Source: Cronobacter condimenti 1330
GTDB lineage: Bacteria; Pseudomonadota; Gammaproteobacteria; Enterobacterales; Enterobacteriaceae
Direction: 5' to 3'
NCBI RefSeq assembly: GCF_001277255.1
Contig: NZ_CP012264.1
Coordinates: forward strand, 2,728,001-2,792,000
Length of the DNA: 64,000 nucleotides
Positions within the stretch are counted from its first letter, which is position 1. Each line of letters starts with the position of its first letter. Positions 42,823 to 52,323 of the stretch are shown in pieces. The position numbers were made by a program, and so were the translations under genes. The notes under the pieces are model-generated. The model was given only the letters and a program-made list of their open reading frames with translations, ran no database searches and was not told the DNA's origin.

Positions 42823-44664
42823 TCAGAGTTTATCGAGCAGCTTTTTGACATCTTTCGCGTCATTGTTGTCTTTGTGTCGCTCACTCCAGTCGCTAAGGCG
42901 ACGTTTCGCCTCATCCTGCAGATGTTTACGCAGCAGCTGATCGACCTGCAAATTGTAATTAAGCGCCTTCCACGGGCCGTAGACGCGCAGCGGCACCGGC
43001 GTGGTTTTAAGCCATTCAATCAGCTTGTCGTCGCCTTTCCAGCCTTCGATCACCTGCACCTTAAAGCGCGTGTCGCACTGCTCGCGTACCAGGTCAAGCG
43101 TACCTTCGCCGCTTAATGTCAGCAGCGAGGAGCGGCCCTGCATCTCATCAAGCGTCAGTTCGCCATGATCAAGCGTGGCGCGCGTCGTGAACGTATCAAG
43201 CGTGGTAGCGTTGTCGAAATCCTGACGGGCGCCCGCGCCGCCGCCGCTACGCTCCACGGCCTGCTGAATAAGTTGCTGGAAATTCAGGCCTTCCATGCGG
43301 CTGCCGGAAAGCGCAAGCGACGCCTCGCCTTCCCAGTTTTCACGAAACGCCTGCGCATCAATACGATCGCCGTGGAACATGCCGTCAACGTTCATTTTGC
43401 CCGTCAGCGCGATAGGATAATTAAAGGCGCGCAGGATCTCGCCCACTTCAATGTCCTTCGCCTTAATGGCAAAACGCGCATCCGGCACCTCATCACGCGC
43501 ATCGAGCATGCCCGGGAGCGAAAGTTCGCCTGCGCCGAGTTTGCCGCCAAGCGCCGTGATATCCAGCAGCCCTGCCTGATTACGCATCTGGGCATTCACG
43601 TTTTTGAAGGTCAACCCGCGCCAGCGCACGCTGTCAGCGCTTATCTGCGCGCGGGCGCTAAAGCCGCGCAAAGCCGTATAAGGCGCTTCTTCCACTTCCG
43701 AGGCGATAACCGGGCGCGGCAGCGCGTTCTGCTGGCCTTGCTGAGCAACCGTCGTGGTGGTGGCGGGGTCCGGCGCAAGGAGGTTTTCCAGATTCAGCGC
43801 GCTGAAATGCAAATCGAGATCCCAGACAGGCTTATCGCCGAGCGTCACGCTCGCCTGCCCGCCAAGCTGGCTGTCGTTGGCTTTCAGATCAAGCGCGCTG
43901 AATTCAAGCCGCTTGTCGCCCTCCAGCCAGCGGGCCTGGAATGTCCCCTCGCCCTGAATGCCGTCACGCGGCAAATCTGCCCCGTGCAGTTGCCAGGCGA
44001 GTTTCGACACCGTCGCGTTCAGGGTTTGCGGGTAATCGGCGGCGTTGAGTTCGGCGGCAAGCGAGAGCGTCAGGTCACGCTGATCGCGACTGACTTTACC
44101 GCTTAACTCAAGCTGCGCGTCGTGGTGCTCGTTCTGCTCCATCTGCAGATTGATATTGCGAACCGTGATCTGCTCACCATCCTGATGCTGGAACACCAGC
44201 AGGCTGTCGGCGACCTTGAGCTTTGCGATATCAAACGTCCAGCCGCGGGTATCTTCCACCGGCAGCGCGCTGTTTTTTGGCCCGACCGGTGCGCCGGGTT
44301 CACGACGCGCCTCGCTCTGCGGGGTGAGCTGCACCACCGCGCCTTTAAGCATTACCTGGCGGACAGAGAGCTGATGCGACAACAATGGGAACAGCGCCAC
44401 GTCGAGGCGCATATTATCCGCGCTCACCAGCGGCTGGCTCGCGCCAGGAGCGGTGAGGCTCATACGGCCTGAGAGAATGCTGAGCTGCGGCCAGACGTGC
44501 CAGCGCAGCGGGCCGTCAAGCTTCAGCTGATAGCCGCTGCGCCGTTCCACCTGGCTTATCATGTAACTGCGAAAATCGTTGGGATTTACCAGCATCACCA
44601 GCGCGGAAAGACCGGCGAAAAACACCACCAGTAAGATCATCAGCGTGGTCAGAACTCGTCTCAT
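42823..44664 (-). CDS. asmA: AsmA, envelope lipid-homeostasis protein
   Basis: AsmA is a large inner-membrane-anchored periplasmic protein of the AsmA/YhdP bridge-like family, implicated in phospholipid transport and outer-membrane assembly. The 613-residue product has one N-terminal membrane anchor (LMILLVVFFAGLSALVMLV) followed by the conserved NPNDFRSYM motif. Long beta-rich repeats and a C-terminal conserved part (LDTFTTRATLDHGELTLDEM) come next. Length is close to the E. coli protein (617). It follows dcd by 30 bases and is the last gene of the udk-dcd-asmA group. Confidence 0.95.
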   Translation of the reverse strand: MRRVLTTLMILLVVFFAGLSALVMLVNPNDFRSYMISQVERRSGYQLKLDGPLRWHVWPQLSILSGRMSLTAPGASQPLVSADNMRLDVALFPLLSHQLSVRQVMLKGAVVQLTPQSEARREPGAPVGPKNSALPVEDTRGWTFDIAKLKVADSLLVFQHQDGEQITVRNINLQMEQNEHHDAQLELSGKVSRDQRDLTLSLAAELNAADYPQTLNATVSKLAWQLHGADLPRDGIQGEGTFQARWLEGDKRLEFSALDLKANDSQLGGQASVTLGDKPVWDLDLHFSALNLENLLAPDPATTTTVAQQGQQNALPRPVIASEVEEAPYTALRGFSARAQISADSVRWRGLTFKNVNAQMRNQAGLLDITALGGKLGAGELSLPGMLDARDEVPDARFAIKAKDIEVGEILRAFNYPIALTGKMNVDGMFHGDRIDAQAFRENWEGEASLALSGSRMEGLNFQQLIQQAVERSGGGAGARQDFDNATTLDTFTTRATLDHGELTLDEMQGRSSLLTLSGEGTLDLVREQCDTRFKVQVIEGWKGDDKLIEWLKTTPVPLRVYGPWKALNYNLQVDQLLRKHLQDEAKRRLSDWSERHKDNNDAKDVKKLLDKL

Positions 44665-44694
44665 GGCATCCTCTGCAGACCGGCCCGCAGGCGC

Positions 44695-45276
44695 TTAGTC
44701 TTTATCTATACGGCTGGCGACAGCGCCCTGCTGATCGCGGTATTTCGCATCCTGACGACGGTTGTAAGGCCGCGCCGCCGGGCCGGAAAGCGGCTCGAAG
44801 CTCAGCGCGCCAATCAACATGCCAGGGCGCAACGCCAGGGGCAACTTACCTGAATTATAGAACTCCAGCACGATGCAGCCCTGCCAACCCGGATCGATGC
44901 GGTGCGCAGTAACGTGCACCATCAGCCCCAGACGCGCCAACGACGAACGTCCGTCGAGCCAGCCGACGAGATCTGCCGGCAGCGTCACGGACTCATACGT
45001 CACCGCCAGCGCCAGTTCACCCGGATGCAGATAAAACGCCTCGCCGTCGTTAAGGACGATTTCATCGCTCATGACGCGATCGAGCGCCGCGCTCACTTCA
45101 TCTTTCGGGCCGCTTAAATCGATATATGCCGCGGTGTGGCCGCGGAAGGTGCGGAATTTATTGCCAAGACGCACATCCACCGTCGCGCCGTTAATGCGCT
45201 CTACCGGCGGACGCGGGGTTATCGCCAGTCGGCCGTCATCCAGCCAGGCTTCAATATCTCGGTCACAAAGACGCAT
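44695..45276 (-). CDS. dcd: dCTP deaminase Dcd
   Basis: Dcd deaminates dCTP to dUTP and is the main source of dUMP for thymidylate synthesis. The 193-residue product equals E. coli Dcd. The dUTPase-like fold shows the conserved phosphate-binding RSSLARLGLMVHVTAH segment with the catalytic Arg/His and Glu residues (DGRSSLARLG, PGWQGCIVLEFYN). It sits between udk (83-base gap with a palindrome) and asmA. Two neighbouring genes, udk and dcd, both serve pyrimidine nucleotide metabolism. Confidence 0.97.
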   Translation of the reverse strand: MRLCDRDIEAWLDDGRLAITPRPPVERINGATVDVRLGNKFRTFRGHTAAYIDLSGPKDEVSAALDRVMSDEIVLNDGEAFYLHPGELALAVTYESVTLPADLVGWLDGRSSLARLGLMVHVTAHRIDPGWQGCIVLEFYNSGKLPLALRPGMLIGALSFEPLSGPAARPYNRRQDAKYRDQQGAVASRIDKD

Positions 45277-45294
45277 TACACTCTCCTGATGTGT

Positions 45295-45324
45295 TCAGGC
45301 TTCCGGCAAATGCCGAAAGCCTGA
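45295..45324. repeat. Intercistronic palindrome between udk and dcd
   Basis: TCAGGCTTCCGGCA (45295-45308) pairs with TGCCGAAAGCCTGA (45311-45324) with one mismatch, giving a long stem with a tiny loop. It lies 18 bases before the dcd ATG on the minus strand and has no T run after it. It may be a message-processing or stability element, or could partly shade dcd translation. Confidence 0.6.
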
Positions 45325-45359
45325 GGGTATCTTCTGGAACGGTACACGCAAAACGCAGC

Positions 45360-46001
45360 TTATTCAAAGAACTGGCTGATTTTCGCTTTGAGGATATCGA
45401 TAGCGATGCGGTTCTTGCCTCCGCGCGGCACGATGATGTCGGCGTACTGCTTGGAAGGATCGATGAATTGCAAAAACATCGGGCGCACCGTTTTCTGATA
45501 CTGGGTCATGACCGAGTCCATCGAACGGCCGCGCTCGTTAACGTCGCGTTTAATACGGCGCATCAGACAGATATCCAGCGGGGTATCGACGAAAATCGAG
45601 AAATTCATCTCTTCGCGCAGGCGCGCGTCGGTGAGCAGCAGGATCCCTTCCAGAATGATCACCTTTTTCGGTTCGATATGTACCGTTTGCGCGGTACGGG
45701 TGTGTTCCACATAGCTGTAAACCGGCAGCTCAATGGGTTTACCTGCTTTCAGCATTTGCAGGTGTTGAAACAGCAGGTTGTGATCCATCGCATTCGGATG
45801 GTCATAGTTGGTTTTAACCCGCTCCTCCATGGACAGATGGCTTTGATCCTTGTAATAGCTGTCTTCTGGAATAACACCAATGTGTTCATCACCGACCTGT
45901 TCACGCAGCTCCCGATAGAGGGTGCTTGCGATAAGGCTTTTACCTGAAGCCGATGCGCCGGCGATGCCGATGATGACGCATTGATGGGACTTGTCAGTCA
46001 T
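45360..46001 (-). CDS. udk: Uridine kinase Udk
   Basis: Udk phosphorylates uridine and cytidine to UMP and CMP in pyrimidine salvage. The 213-residue protein has the P-loop GIAGASASGKSLIAS at residues 12-26, the substrate lid region PEDSYYKDQSHLS, the Walker B-like VIILEGILLL, and RRIKRDVNERGRS. Length matches E. coli Udk. It is the first gene of the udk-dcd-asmA group and diverges from yegE. The promoter lies in the 351-base gap to yegE. Confidence 0.97.
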   Translation of the reverse strand: MTDKSHQCVIIGIAGASASGKSLIASTLYRELREQVGDEHIGVIPEDSYYKDQSHLSMEERVKTNYDHPNAMDHNLLFQHLQMLKAGKPIELPVYSYVEHTRTAQTVHIEPKKVIILEGILLLTDARLREEMNFSIFVDTPLDICLMRRIKRDVNERGRSMDSVMTQYQKTVRPMFLQFIDPSKQYADIIVPRGGKNRIAIDILKAKISQFFE

Positions 46002-46352
46002 AAATTAGCGACCTGGTTTACATAATAAAGAGAAAAGGAAGGGTGACGCCGTCGCGTCAGACGCGGCAATTATAGGGATTTCGCTAAATTGATACCAGTC
46101 GATGCTGCAATCGTGAGAATAAGTGCGCAAATTCTGTCGCGCGCGGCAGGCGAAAAACGCCGTTTTTTGTCGAGGAAACAGGCATTAAGCGAGGCGAAAA
46201 CGGTTCGGCGCGTTTTTTATTATTCACCACAGTTAATTTATGAGCAGACGCCATAGGAATTGTAAATTGTTTGTACTAGCATAACCCAAACATTTTTCCT
46301 GATACGTCCGGGTATTGCACCTGACGGCAATGCCTATGCGGATTATGTGGTA
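46002..46352. other. Divergent udk-yegE intergenic region
   Basis: This 351-base stretch holds no credible gene. It must contain the promoters of udk (minus) and yegE (plus). Seen in it are an interrupted GC palindrome in the udk leader (GCCGTCGCGTC/GACGCGGC, 46048-46067) and a small GGCG-AAAAA-CGCC hairpin followed by a T6 run (46149-46168), which looks terminator-like on the plus strand but has only four base pairs. No operator could be identified with confidence. Confidence 0.4.
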
Positions 46353-49300
46353 ATGACAAAAAAAAAGAAAAAGCAGGAGCTGGCGGCCACGCCGCATCCT
46401 CTGTTGCGCTTAGTTAGCCTTGGACTACTGACTTACCTTTTTACGCTCTTCTCGCTTGAGCTGACGCTATTCGACACGCTGCTGGCCCCGCTGTGGTTCC
46501 CGACATCCATCATGATGGTCGCGTTCTTTCGCCACGCATTAAAAATGTGGGTGCCAATTGCGCTGGTTTGCGGCGCAGGCACGGTACTCGCGACCCTGAC
46601 GCTCTTTCCGCCCCAGCATCTGGTGCTCTCTTATACCCTGATTAATATTGTCGAAGCGCTGGTGGGCGCAGTTCTGCTTCGTAAACTGCTACCGTGGTAC
46701 AACCCGCTTAAGAATCTGAATAACTGGCTGCGGCTGGCCTTTGCCAGTGCCGTCGTGCCGCCGCTTGTAGGCGGTTTTTTACTGGTAGCCTTAAGCGAAC
46801 AGGCATTGACGCTGCGCCTGTTCATGGTGTGGATATTATCAGAAACCATCGGCGCGCTGGCGCTGGTTCCGCTTGGGTTACTGTTCAAAGCGCGTTATCT
46901 GCTGCGCCATCGCAGCCCGCGCCTGCTGGCAGAAAGTCTCGCGACGCTTTGCATTACCCTCCTTTGCAGCTGGCTGTCGCTACACTATCTGCCCTGGCCA
47001 TTCACCTTTGTGATTGTGCTGCTGATGTGGAGCGCTATCCGCCTGCCGCGCCTGGAGGCGTTCGCGGTCTTTCTCGCGACCGTGATGATGGTGTCGTTCG
47101 TGATAGCCTCCAATCCCACGCTACTTGATTTGCCGCATGAAGGCATCGTCGTGAACGCGCCCTGGTTGCCGTTTTTAATGATCCTGCTGCCTGCCAACGT
47201 CATGACCATGGTGATGTACGCCTCGCGCGAAGAGCGCAAGCTCATCACTGAGAGCGAAACGCGTTTTCGCAATGCGATGGAATATTCCGCCATCGGCATG
47301 GCGCTGGTTTCCACTGAAGGCAGTTTTTTGCAGGTCAACAAAGCGCTGTGTACGTTTCTTGGCTATACGCCGGAACAGCTCGCGTTAATGAGCTTTCAGC
47401 AGCTGACCTACCCTGAAGATCTGCATGCCGATATGGCGCTGGTTGAGAAACTGCTCAACGGCGAGATGAACAACTATTCGCTCGAAAAACGCTACTACAC
47501 CCGCGCGGGCGATGTGGTCTGGGCGTTGCTTGCGGTGTCGATTGTGCGCCAGCGCGACGGCTCGCCGCTCTACTTTATCGCGCAAATCGAAGATATCACT
47601 GACCTCAAACGCACCGAGTGGGTGAACAAACGCCTGATGGAGCGCATCACGCTCGCCAACGAAGCGGGCGGCATTGGTATCTGGGAGTGGGAGCCTGGCA
47701 CCGACCTGCTCGCCTGGGATCAGCGCATGTTTGAGCTTTATGAAGTGGCGCCGCACACGCGCCCGACCTACCAGCTCTGGAAATCCCGTCTCTTAAAAGA
47801 GGATGTTGCTCTGGCGGAAGCGACTATCCAGGAGGCGCTGCGCTCGCGCGTGCCGTTTAAGCTGGAGTTTCGTATTCAGGTGAAAAACGGCGTGCGACAT
47901 ATCCGCGCGCTGGCGAACCGCGTGCTCAATAAACAGGGCGAGGTGGAACGCCTGCTCGGCGTAAATATGGACATGACCGAGGTGAAACAGCTTAACGAAG
48001 CGCTGTTCCAGGAAAAAGAGCGTCTGCATATCACGCTTGATTCCATCGGCGAGGCCGTCATCTGCACCGACATCGATATGAACGTGACCTTTATGAACCC
48101 GGTCGCGGAAAAAATGAGTGGCTGGCGCCAGGAAGAAGCAATTGGCCAGCCGATACTCGCTATCCTGCGCATCACCTTTGGCGACAACGGCCCGTTGCTT
48201 GAGGATATTCACAGCGGCGAAGCCTCGCACGTGAACCAGGGTATCGATCAGGATGTGGTGCTGCACTGCCGCAGCGGCGGCAATTATGACATTCACTACA
48301 CCATTACGCCCCTCAGCACGCTGGAAGGAGAAAACATCGGGTCGGTGCTGGTCATTCACGATGTCACCGAATCGCGCAAAATGCTGCGCCAGCTGAGTTA
48401 TAACGCCTCGCACGATGCCCTGACACATCTGGCGAACCGCGTCAGTTTTGAGGCCCACCTCAAACGGCTTTTGCAAAGCGTCAGCGACACTCACCAGCGC
48501 CATGCGCTGGTGTATATCGATCTCGACCGGTTTAAAGCGGTGAACGACTCCGCCGGGCATGCGGCGGGCGACGCGCTGCTGCGTGAACTCGCCTCGTTGA
48601 TGCTGGGTATGCTGCGCACGACAGACGTGCTGGCGCGCCTCGGCGGCGATGAGTTCGGTCTGCTGCTGCCAGACTGCAGCCTTGAAAACGCCCGCACCAT
48701 CTCCGAGCGTATCGTGGCCGCCATCAATGACTATCACTTCGTCTGGGAAAGCCGTATGCACCGCATCGGCGCCAGCGCCGGCATCACCATTATCGAAGCG
48801 TCAAATAATCAGGCGCAGGATGTAATGTCGCAGGCGGATATCGCCTGCTATACCTCGAAAAACGCCGGGCGCGGCGTGGTGACGGTTTACGAACCACATC
48901 AGCAACAGTTGCACAATGCCCGCGGTACGCTGACTGCGCAGGAGCAACAGCGCATGGTAGCCGAAAATCATCAGGTATTAATGGTGCGCCCGGTCGCCTC
49001 GCCACGCGTGCCGGAAAGCGCCAGCTTCTGGCTGCTGTCGCTGCGGTTATGGACCAGCGAGGGCGAAATGATGGAAGAGTACAGCTTCCGCGCGGGGCTT
49101 AGCGATCCTGAACTTCTTCAGGCGCTGGATGCGCGTCTGGCCGCAGATTTCTTCCGCGACCACGCCGCAAGCGTCGCACTTAAAGGCGTTGGCGTGGCAC
49201 TGACGCTCTCTACGGCCACCCTGCTCTCGTCACAGCGCCTCGATGTGCTGCTCGCACAGCTTCGCGAAAGCGCCCTGCCGCCAGGCCTGTTGCATCTTAT

Positions 49301-49691
49301 TATCAGCAGCGAGGTGTTAATGCAGGACACCGCCGTCGCACGTCGCCATTTACTGCGCCTGCGCGAAGCGGGATGCCGGGTCATTCTGAGCCAGGTGGGC
49401 CGCGAACTGGAAGTGTTCGAACATATCTGCACGCAATGTGCGGATTACATTATGGTGGCAAGCGATCTGGTGATGGACGCGCATGCGAGCCTGATGGACG
49501 AAATGCTGCTGACCATTGTCATGGGCAACGCGCGCCGTCTCGGACTGCAAACCATCGCAGGCCCGGCCGATCAGCAATCCTTGCTGGAAACGCTCGCCAA
49601 TGTCGGTATCGATTTAGTCTATGGCGAGACCGTCGCCCAGACGCAACCGCTCGCCGCGCGCCTTGCCACCAGTTACTTCGCTATTCACTGA
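46353..49691 (+). CDS. yegE: YegE, MASE1-PAS-GGDEF-degenerate EAL signalling protein
   Basis: YegE is a diguanylate cyclase that raises cyclic-di-GMP and in E. coli feeds the biofilm pathway. The product has 1112 residues (E. coli about 1105). An N-terminal MASE1 sensor has about eight membrane segments (residues 10-290), then three PAS/PAC modules (about 300-680, for example FRNAMEYSAIGMAL). The GGDEF domain has the intact active site ARLGGDEFGLLL near residue 770. The C-terminal EAL-type domain lacks the EAL and DDFGTG motifs (LSQVGRE instead), so it is probably non-catalytic. GTG and ATG starts lie close together; I chose the ATG at 46353. The 3' end overlaps alkA by 11 bases. Confidence 0.95.
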   Translation: MTKKKKKQELAATPHPLLRLVSLGLLTYLFTLFSLELTLFDTLLAPLWFPTSIMMVAFFRHALKMWVPIALVCGAGTVLATLTLFPPQHLVLSYTLINIVEALVGAVLLRKLLPWYNPLKNLNNWLRLAFASAVVPPLVGGFLLVALSEQALTLRLFMVWILSETIGALALVPLGLLFKARYLLRHRSPRLLAESLATLCITLLCSWLSLHYLPWPFTFVIVLLMWSAIRLPRLEAFAVFLATVMMVSFVIASNPTLLDLPHEGIVVNAPWLPFLMILLPANVMTMVMYASREERKLITESETRFRNAMEYSAIGMALVSTEGSFLQVNKALCTFLGYTPEQLALMSFQQLTYPEDLHADMALVEKLLNGEMNNYSLEKRYYTRAGDVVWALLAVSIVRQRDGSPLYFIAQIEDITDLKRTEWVNKRLMERITLANEAGGIGIWEWEPGTDLLAWDQRMFELYEVAPHTRPTYQLWKSRLLKEDVALAEATIQEALRSRVPFKLEFRIQVKNGVRHIRALANRVLNKQGEVERLLGVNMDMTEVKQLNEALFQEKERLHITLDSIGEAVICTDIDMNVTFMNPVAEKMSGWRQEEAIGQPILAILRITFGDNGPLLEDIHSGEASHVNQGIDQDVVLHCRSGGNYDIHYTITPLSTLEGENIGSVLVIHDVTESRKMLRQLSYNASHDALTHLANRVSFEAHLKRLLQSVSDTHQRHALVYIDLDRFKAVNDSAGHAAGDALLRELASLMLGMLRTTDVLARLGGDEFGLLLPDCSLENARTISERIVAAINDYHFVWESRMHRIGASAGITIIEASNNQAQDVMSQADIACYTSKNAGRGVVTVYEPHQQQLHNARGTLTAQEQQRMVAENHQVLMVRPVASPRVPESASFWLLSLRLWTSEGEMMEEYSFRAGLSDPELLQALDARLAADFFRDHAASVALKGVGVALTLSTATLLSSQRLDVLLAQLRESALPPGLLHLIISSEVLMQDTAVARRHLLRLREAGCRVILSQVGRELEVFEHICTQCADYIMVASDLVMDAHASLMDEMLLTIVMGNARRLGLQTIAGPADQQSLLETLANVGIDLVYGETVAQTQPLAARLATSYFAIH

Positions 49692-50529
49692 CCGGCGTCT
49701 GCCAGTCGCTGGCATACCAGACATGCAACAGCGCATAGGTCCGCCACGGTTGCCAGCGTTCGGCAAAGCGGCGGATTTGCGCGGGCGTCATCGGCGCGAA
49801 ACGCTGCTTAATCAGATAATCATCCGGCAGAAAGATATCCGGTGCCTGCCAGCCGCGCATCGCGAAATAGTTCGCCGTCCAGGGGCCGATGCCGGGCAGT
49901 TGCGTCAGCGCCTTTACCCCGGCCGCCACATCCTGCGGGCAGCGTAGCGGAAACCGCCCGGCCAGATGCTCATGCGCAAGCTGAATTAACGCGCCTGCGC
50001 GCATCAGCGGCATACCCAGCGCTTTAAGCCTCTGCGGCTCGGTACGCGCCATCGCCTCAGGGGTGGGAAAGCGCCATCCGCTGCCGTCTTCAAGCGGCGT
50101 ACCGACCGCCTGCACCACTTTACCGGTGAGCTTCGCTGCCATCGCTACGCTCACCAGCTGCCCGAGGATCGCCCGCACGCCCTGTTCAAATACGTCCACC
50201 GAGCCTGGCAAACGCAGCCCGGGCCTTGCCGCGGCAAGCGGGCCAAGCGTTTCCAGCATCGGTGCAGGATCGAAGTGCAAATCAAAAAGCCGTGCCACGC
50301 GCGCCTGCACTTCTTCTGCCACCGGCAGCAGCCCGTCGCTTAAAGTCAGCGTCAGCGTCGCGCTTTCCGGATGCGGCGTGACGCTGAGCCACCCGTGATG
50401 CGAACCGACAGAAAGCGTGCGCCGGTACTGGCTGTCGCTCACCTCTTCTATGCCCACCACGGCACGGTCGGCCAGAAAGCGTAACATCCACGGCCAGTCG
50501 TATGGCGGCTGATAGCGAAGCGTAAACAT
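49681..50529 (-). CDS. alkA: 3-methyladenine DNA glycosylase II AlkA
   Basis: AlkA removes alkylated bases from DNA. The 282-residue product has the length of E. coli AlkA. The C-terminal helix-hairpin-helix with catalytic Asp is visible as LTQLPGIGPWTANYFAMRG followed by DIFLPDDYLIKQRF. The N-terminal beta domain begins MFTLRYQPPYDWPWMLRFL. No methyltransferase or Ada-like domain is present. It is convergent with yegE, their coding ends overlapping by 11 bases. In E. coli alkA is induced by methylated Ada; I could not identify an Ada site here. Confidence 0.96.
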   Translation of the reverse strand: MFTLRYQPPYDWPWMLRFLADRAVVGIEEVSDSQYRRTLSVGSHHGWLSVTPHPESATLTLTLSDGLLPVAEEVQARVARLFDLHFDPAPMLETLGPLAAARPGLRLPGSVDVFEQGVRAILGQLVSVAMAAKLTGKVVQAVGTPLEDGSGWRFPTPEAMARTEPQRLKALGMPLMRAGALIQLAHEHLAGRFPLRCPQDVAAGVKALTQLPGIGPWTANYFAMRGWQAPDIFLPDDYLIKQRFAPMTPAQIRRFAERWQPWRTYALLHVWYASDWQTPVSE

Positions 50530-50664
50530 AGCGTCTCCTTTGCTTTTGATTTCTCAAGCTTAATCGTTAGCGCCTTTTTTTGCTCTGCGTCGTGATTCCA
50601 TTTGCCGCCGACACGACATTTCGCTAAAGTCGCCCCCCTTCTTCACGGCATGGGGAAAAGGTGA

Positions 50665-52020
50665 ATGTTTATTGGTTTTGACTACGGTACGGCGAACTGT
50701 TCTGTCGCGATTATGCGCGACGGTGCGCCGCAGATGCTCCCGCTTGAACAGGGCTCCGCGCTGCTGCCTTCGATGATCGCAGCCCCGGTACGCGAGGCGG
50801 TGAGCGAATGGTTATATCGCCATCAAAATGTTGAAGCGAGCGGGACAGAAACGCAGGCGCTACTGCGCCGCGCTATCAGCTATAACCGCGAAGAGAGCAT
50901 CGACGTGACGCCCGGCAGCGTGCAGTTTGGCCTGAACGCGCTGCGCCAGTATATGGACGAACCGGAAGAGGTCTGGTTCGTGAAATCGCCGAAATCGTTT
51001 CTCGGAGCAAGCGGCCTTAAGCCGCAGCAGGTCGCGCTGTTTGAAGATCTGGTCTGCGCGATGATGGTACACATACGTAAGACCGCGCAGGCGCAGGTTA
51101 ACACCGAGATAGACCAGGCGGTCATTGGCCGCCCGATTAACTTTCAGGGGCTTGGCGGCGATGACGCCAACCATCAGGCGCAGGGTATTCTGGAGCGCGC
51201 CGCGCACCGCGCGGGATTTCGTGACGTGGTGTTTCAGTATGAACCGGTGGCGGCGGGGCTTGATTTCGAAGCAACGCTTAACGAAGAACAGCGGGTGCTG
51301 GTCGTTGATATCGGCGGCGGCACCACCGACTGCTCGCTGCTCCTGATGGGCCCGCAGTGGCGTACGCGACGCGATCGCGATCAAAGCCTGCTGGGCCACA
51401 GCGGCTGCCGCGTGGGCGGTAACGATCTGGATATCGCACTCGCGTTTAAACAGCTGATGCCGCTGCTCGGCATGGGCGGCGAAACGGAAAAAGGCACTTC
51501 GCTGCCGGTCCTGCCCTGGTGGAACGCCTGCGCTATTAACGATGTTCCCGCGCAGAGCGACTTCTACAGCGCCGCCTGTGGCCGTCTGCTGGCCGATTTA
51601 GTGCGTGACGCGCGCGAACCGCAAAAAGTGGCGCTGCTGCAGAAAGTCTGGCGTCAGCGTCTGAGCTACCGGCTGGTGCGCGCCGCAGAAGAGAGCAAAA
51701 TCGCGCTGTCGCAGGCACCTCTCTGTGAGACGGCGCTGCCGTTTATCGAAGCGGATCTCCGTCATGAGATAACCCAGCAGGCGCTGGCGCTGGCGTTAAA
51801 CCCGCCGCTGCAGCGTATTCTGGAGCAGGTGACACTGGCGCTTGAGGCAAGCAACGAGCGCCCGGATGTAATTTACCTCACCGGCGGCAGCGCGCGTTCG
51901 CCGCTCATTCGCGAGGCGCTGCAAACCCAGCTGCCGGGGATCCCGGTACAGGGCGGCGACGATTTCGGCTCCGTCACCGCCGGGCTGGCACGCTGGGCGC
52001 AGGTGGTGTTTCAGTCTTAA
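50665..52020 (+). CDS. yegD: YegD, Hsp70-like ATPase-domain protein
   Basis: YegD resembles the actin-like ATPase domain of Hsp70 but lacks the substrate-binding domain; its cellular job is unknown. The 451-residue protein has the phosphate-1 loop FIGFDYGTANCSVAIM, phosphate-2 VLVVDIGGGTTDCSLL and the adenosine motif VIYLTGGSARSPLIREAL. The ribosome binding site AAAAGGTG precedes ATG. In E. coli yegD is followed by the yegI-yegL genes. Here the next genes are a toxin-antitoxin pair on the other strand, only 6 bases after the stop. Confidence 0.95.
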   Translation: MFIGFDYGTANCSVAIMRDGAPQMLPLEQGSALLPSMIAAPVREAVSEWLYRHQNVEASGTETQALLRRAISYNREESIDVTPGSVQFGLNALRQYMDEPEEVWFVKSPKSFLGASGLKPQQVALFEDLVCAMMVHIRKTAQAQVNTEIDQAVIGRPINFQGLGGDDANHQAQGILERAAHRAGFRDVVFQYEPVAAGLDFEATLNEEQRVLVVDIGGGTTDCSLLLMGPQWRTRRDRDQSLLGHSGCRVGGNDLDIALAFKQLMPLLGMGGETEKGTSLPVLPWWNACAINDVPAQSDFYSAACGRLLADLVRDAREPQKVALLQKVWRQRLSYRLVRAAEESKIALSQAPLCETALPFIEADLRHEITQQALALALNPPLQRILEQVTLALEASNERPDVIYLTGGSARSPLIREALQTQLPGIPVQGGDDFGSVTAGLARWAQVVFQS

Positions 52021-52026
52021 CTGCAC

Positions 52027-52323
52027 TCAGACAGGGATCACTTTGCTGCCTTCGGGCAGCTCCACCAGCAGTGAAAGCTTGCCGCCCAGCGCTTCGACAT
52101 AGCGCTTGAGGGTCAGCAATTTGATCTCCTTGCCACGTTGCTCAATGGCGGCGATAGCGGGCTGCGTGACGCCCATAATGTCCGCCAGTTGCTGCTGCGA
52201 GAAGGCTCGCTCTTCGCGAAGGCGCGGCAGCCCGTGTTCAAGGGCGATTTCCTCCGCCATGCGCAGGATCTCAGCCTGCCGCTCTGGCGTAAACTCCGCC
52301 ATCACATCATCAAGCGTTTTCAA
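52027..52323 (-). CDS. HigA-like antitoxin, XRE-type helix-turn-helix
   Basis: This 98-residue XRE-family protein has the helix-turn-helix around residues 36-64 (LREERAFSQQQLADIMGVTQ, PAIAAIEQRGKE). A short N-terminal helix and a C-terminal strand (GKLSLLVELPEGSKVIPV) may contact the toxin. It lies just downstream of a RelE/ParE-type toxin gene and overlaps its 3' end by 14 bases, the toxin-first order of HigBA systems. The frame begins with TTG at 52323, seven bases after a GGAG site; the first ATG is eight codons in. It probably represses the pair and neutralises the toxin, by analogy. It reads intact although the toxin frame is interrupted. Confidence 0.85.
   Translation of the reverse strand: MKTLDDVMAEFTPERQAEILRMAEEIALEHGLPRLREERAFSQQQLADIMGVTQPAIAAIEQRGKEIKLLTLKRYVEALGGKLSLLVELPEGSKVIPV

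Noticed and set aside
46149..46168. GGCG-AAAAA-CGCC plus T6 as a terminator in the udk-yegE gap
   Set aside because: The stem is only four base pairs and no plus-strand transcript is expected to end there, so it is listed only as part of the intergenic description.
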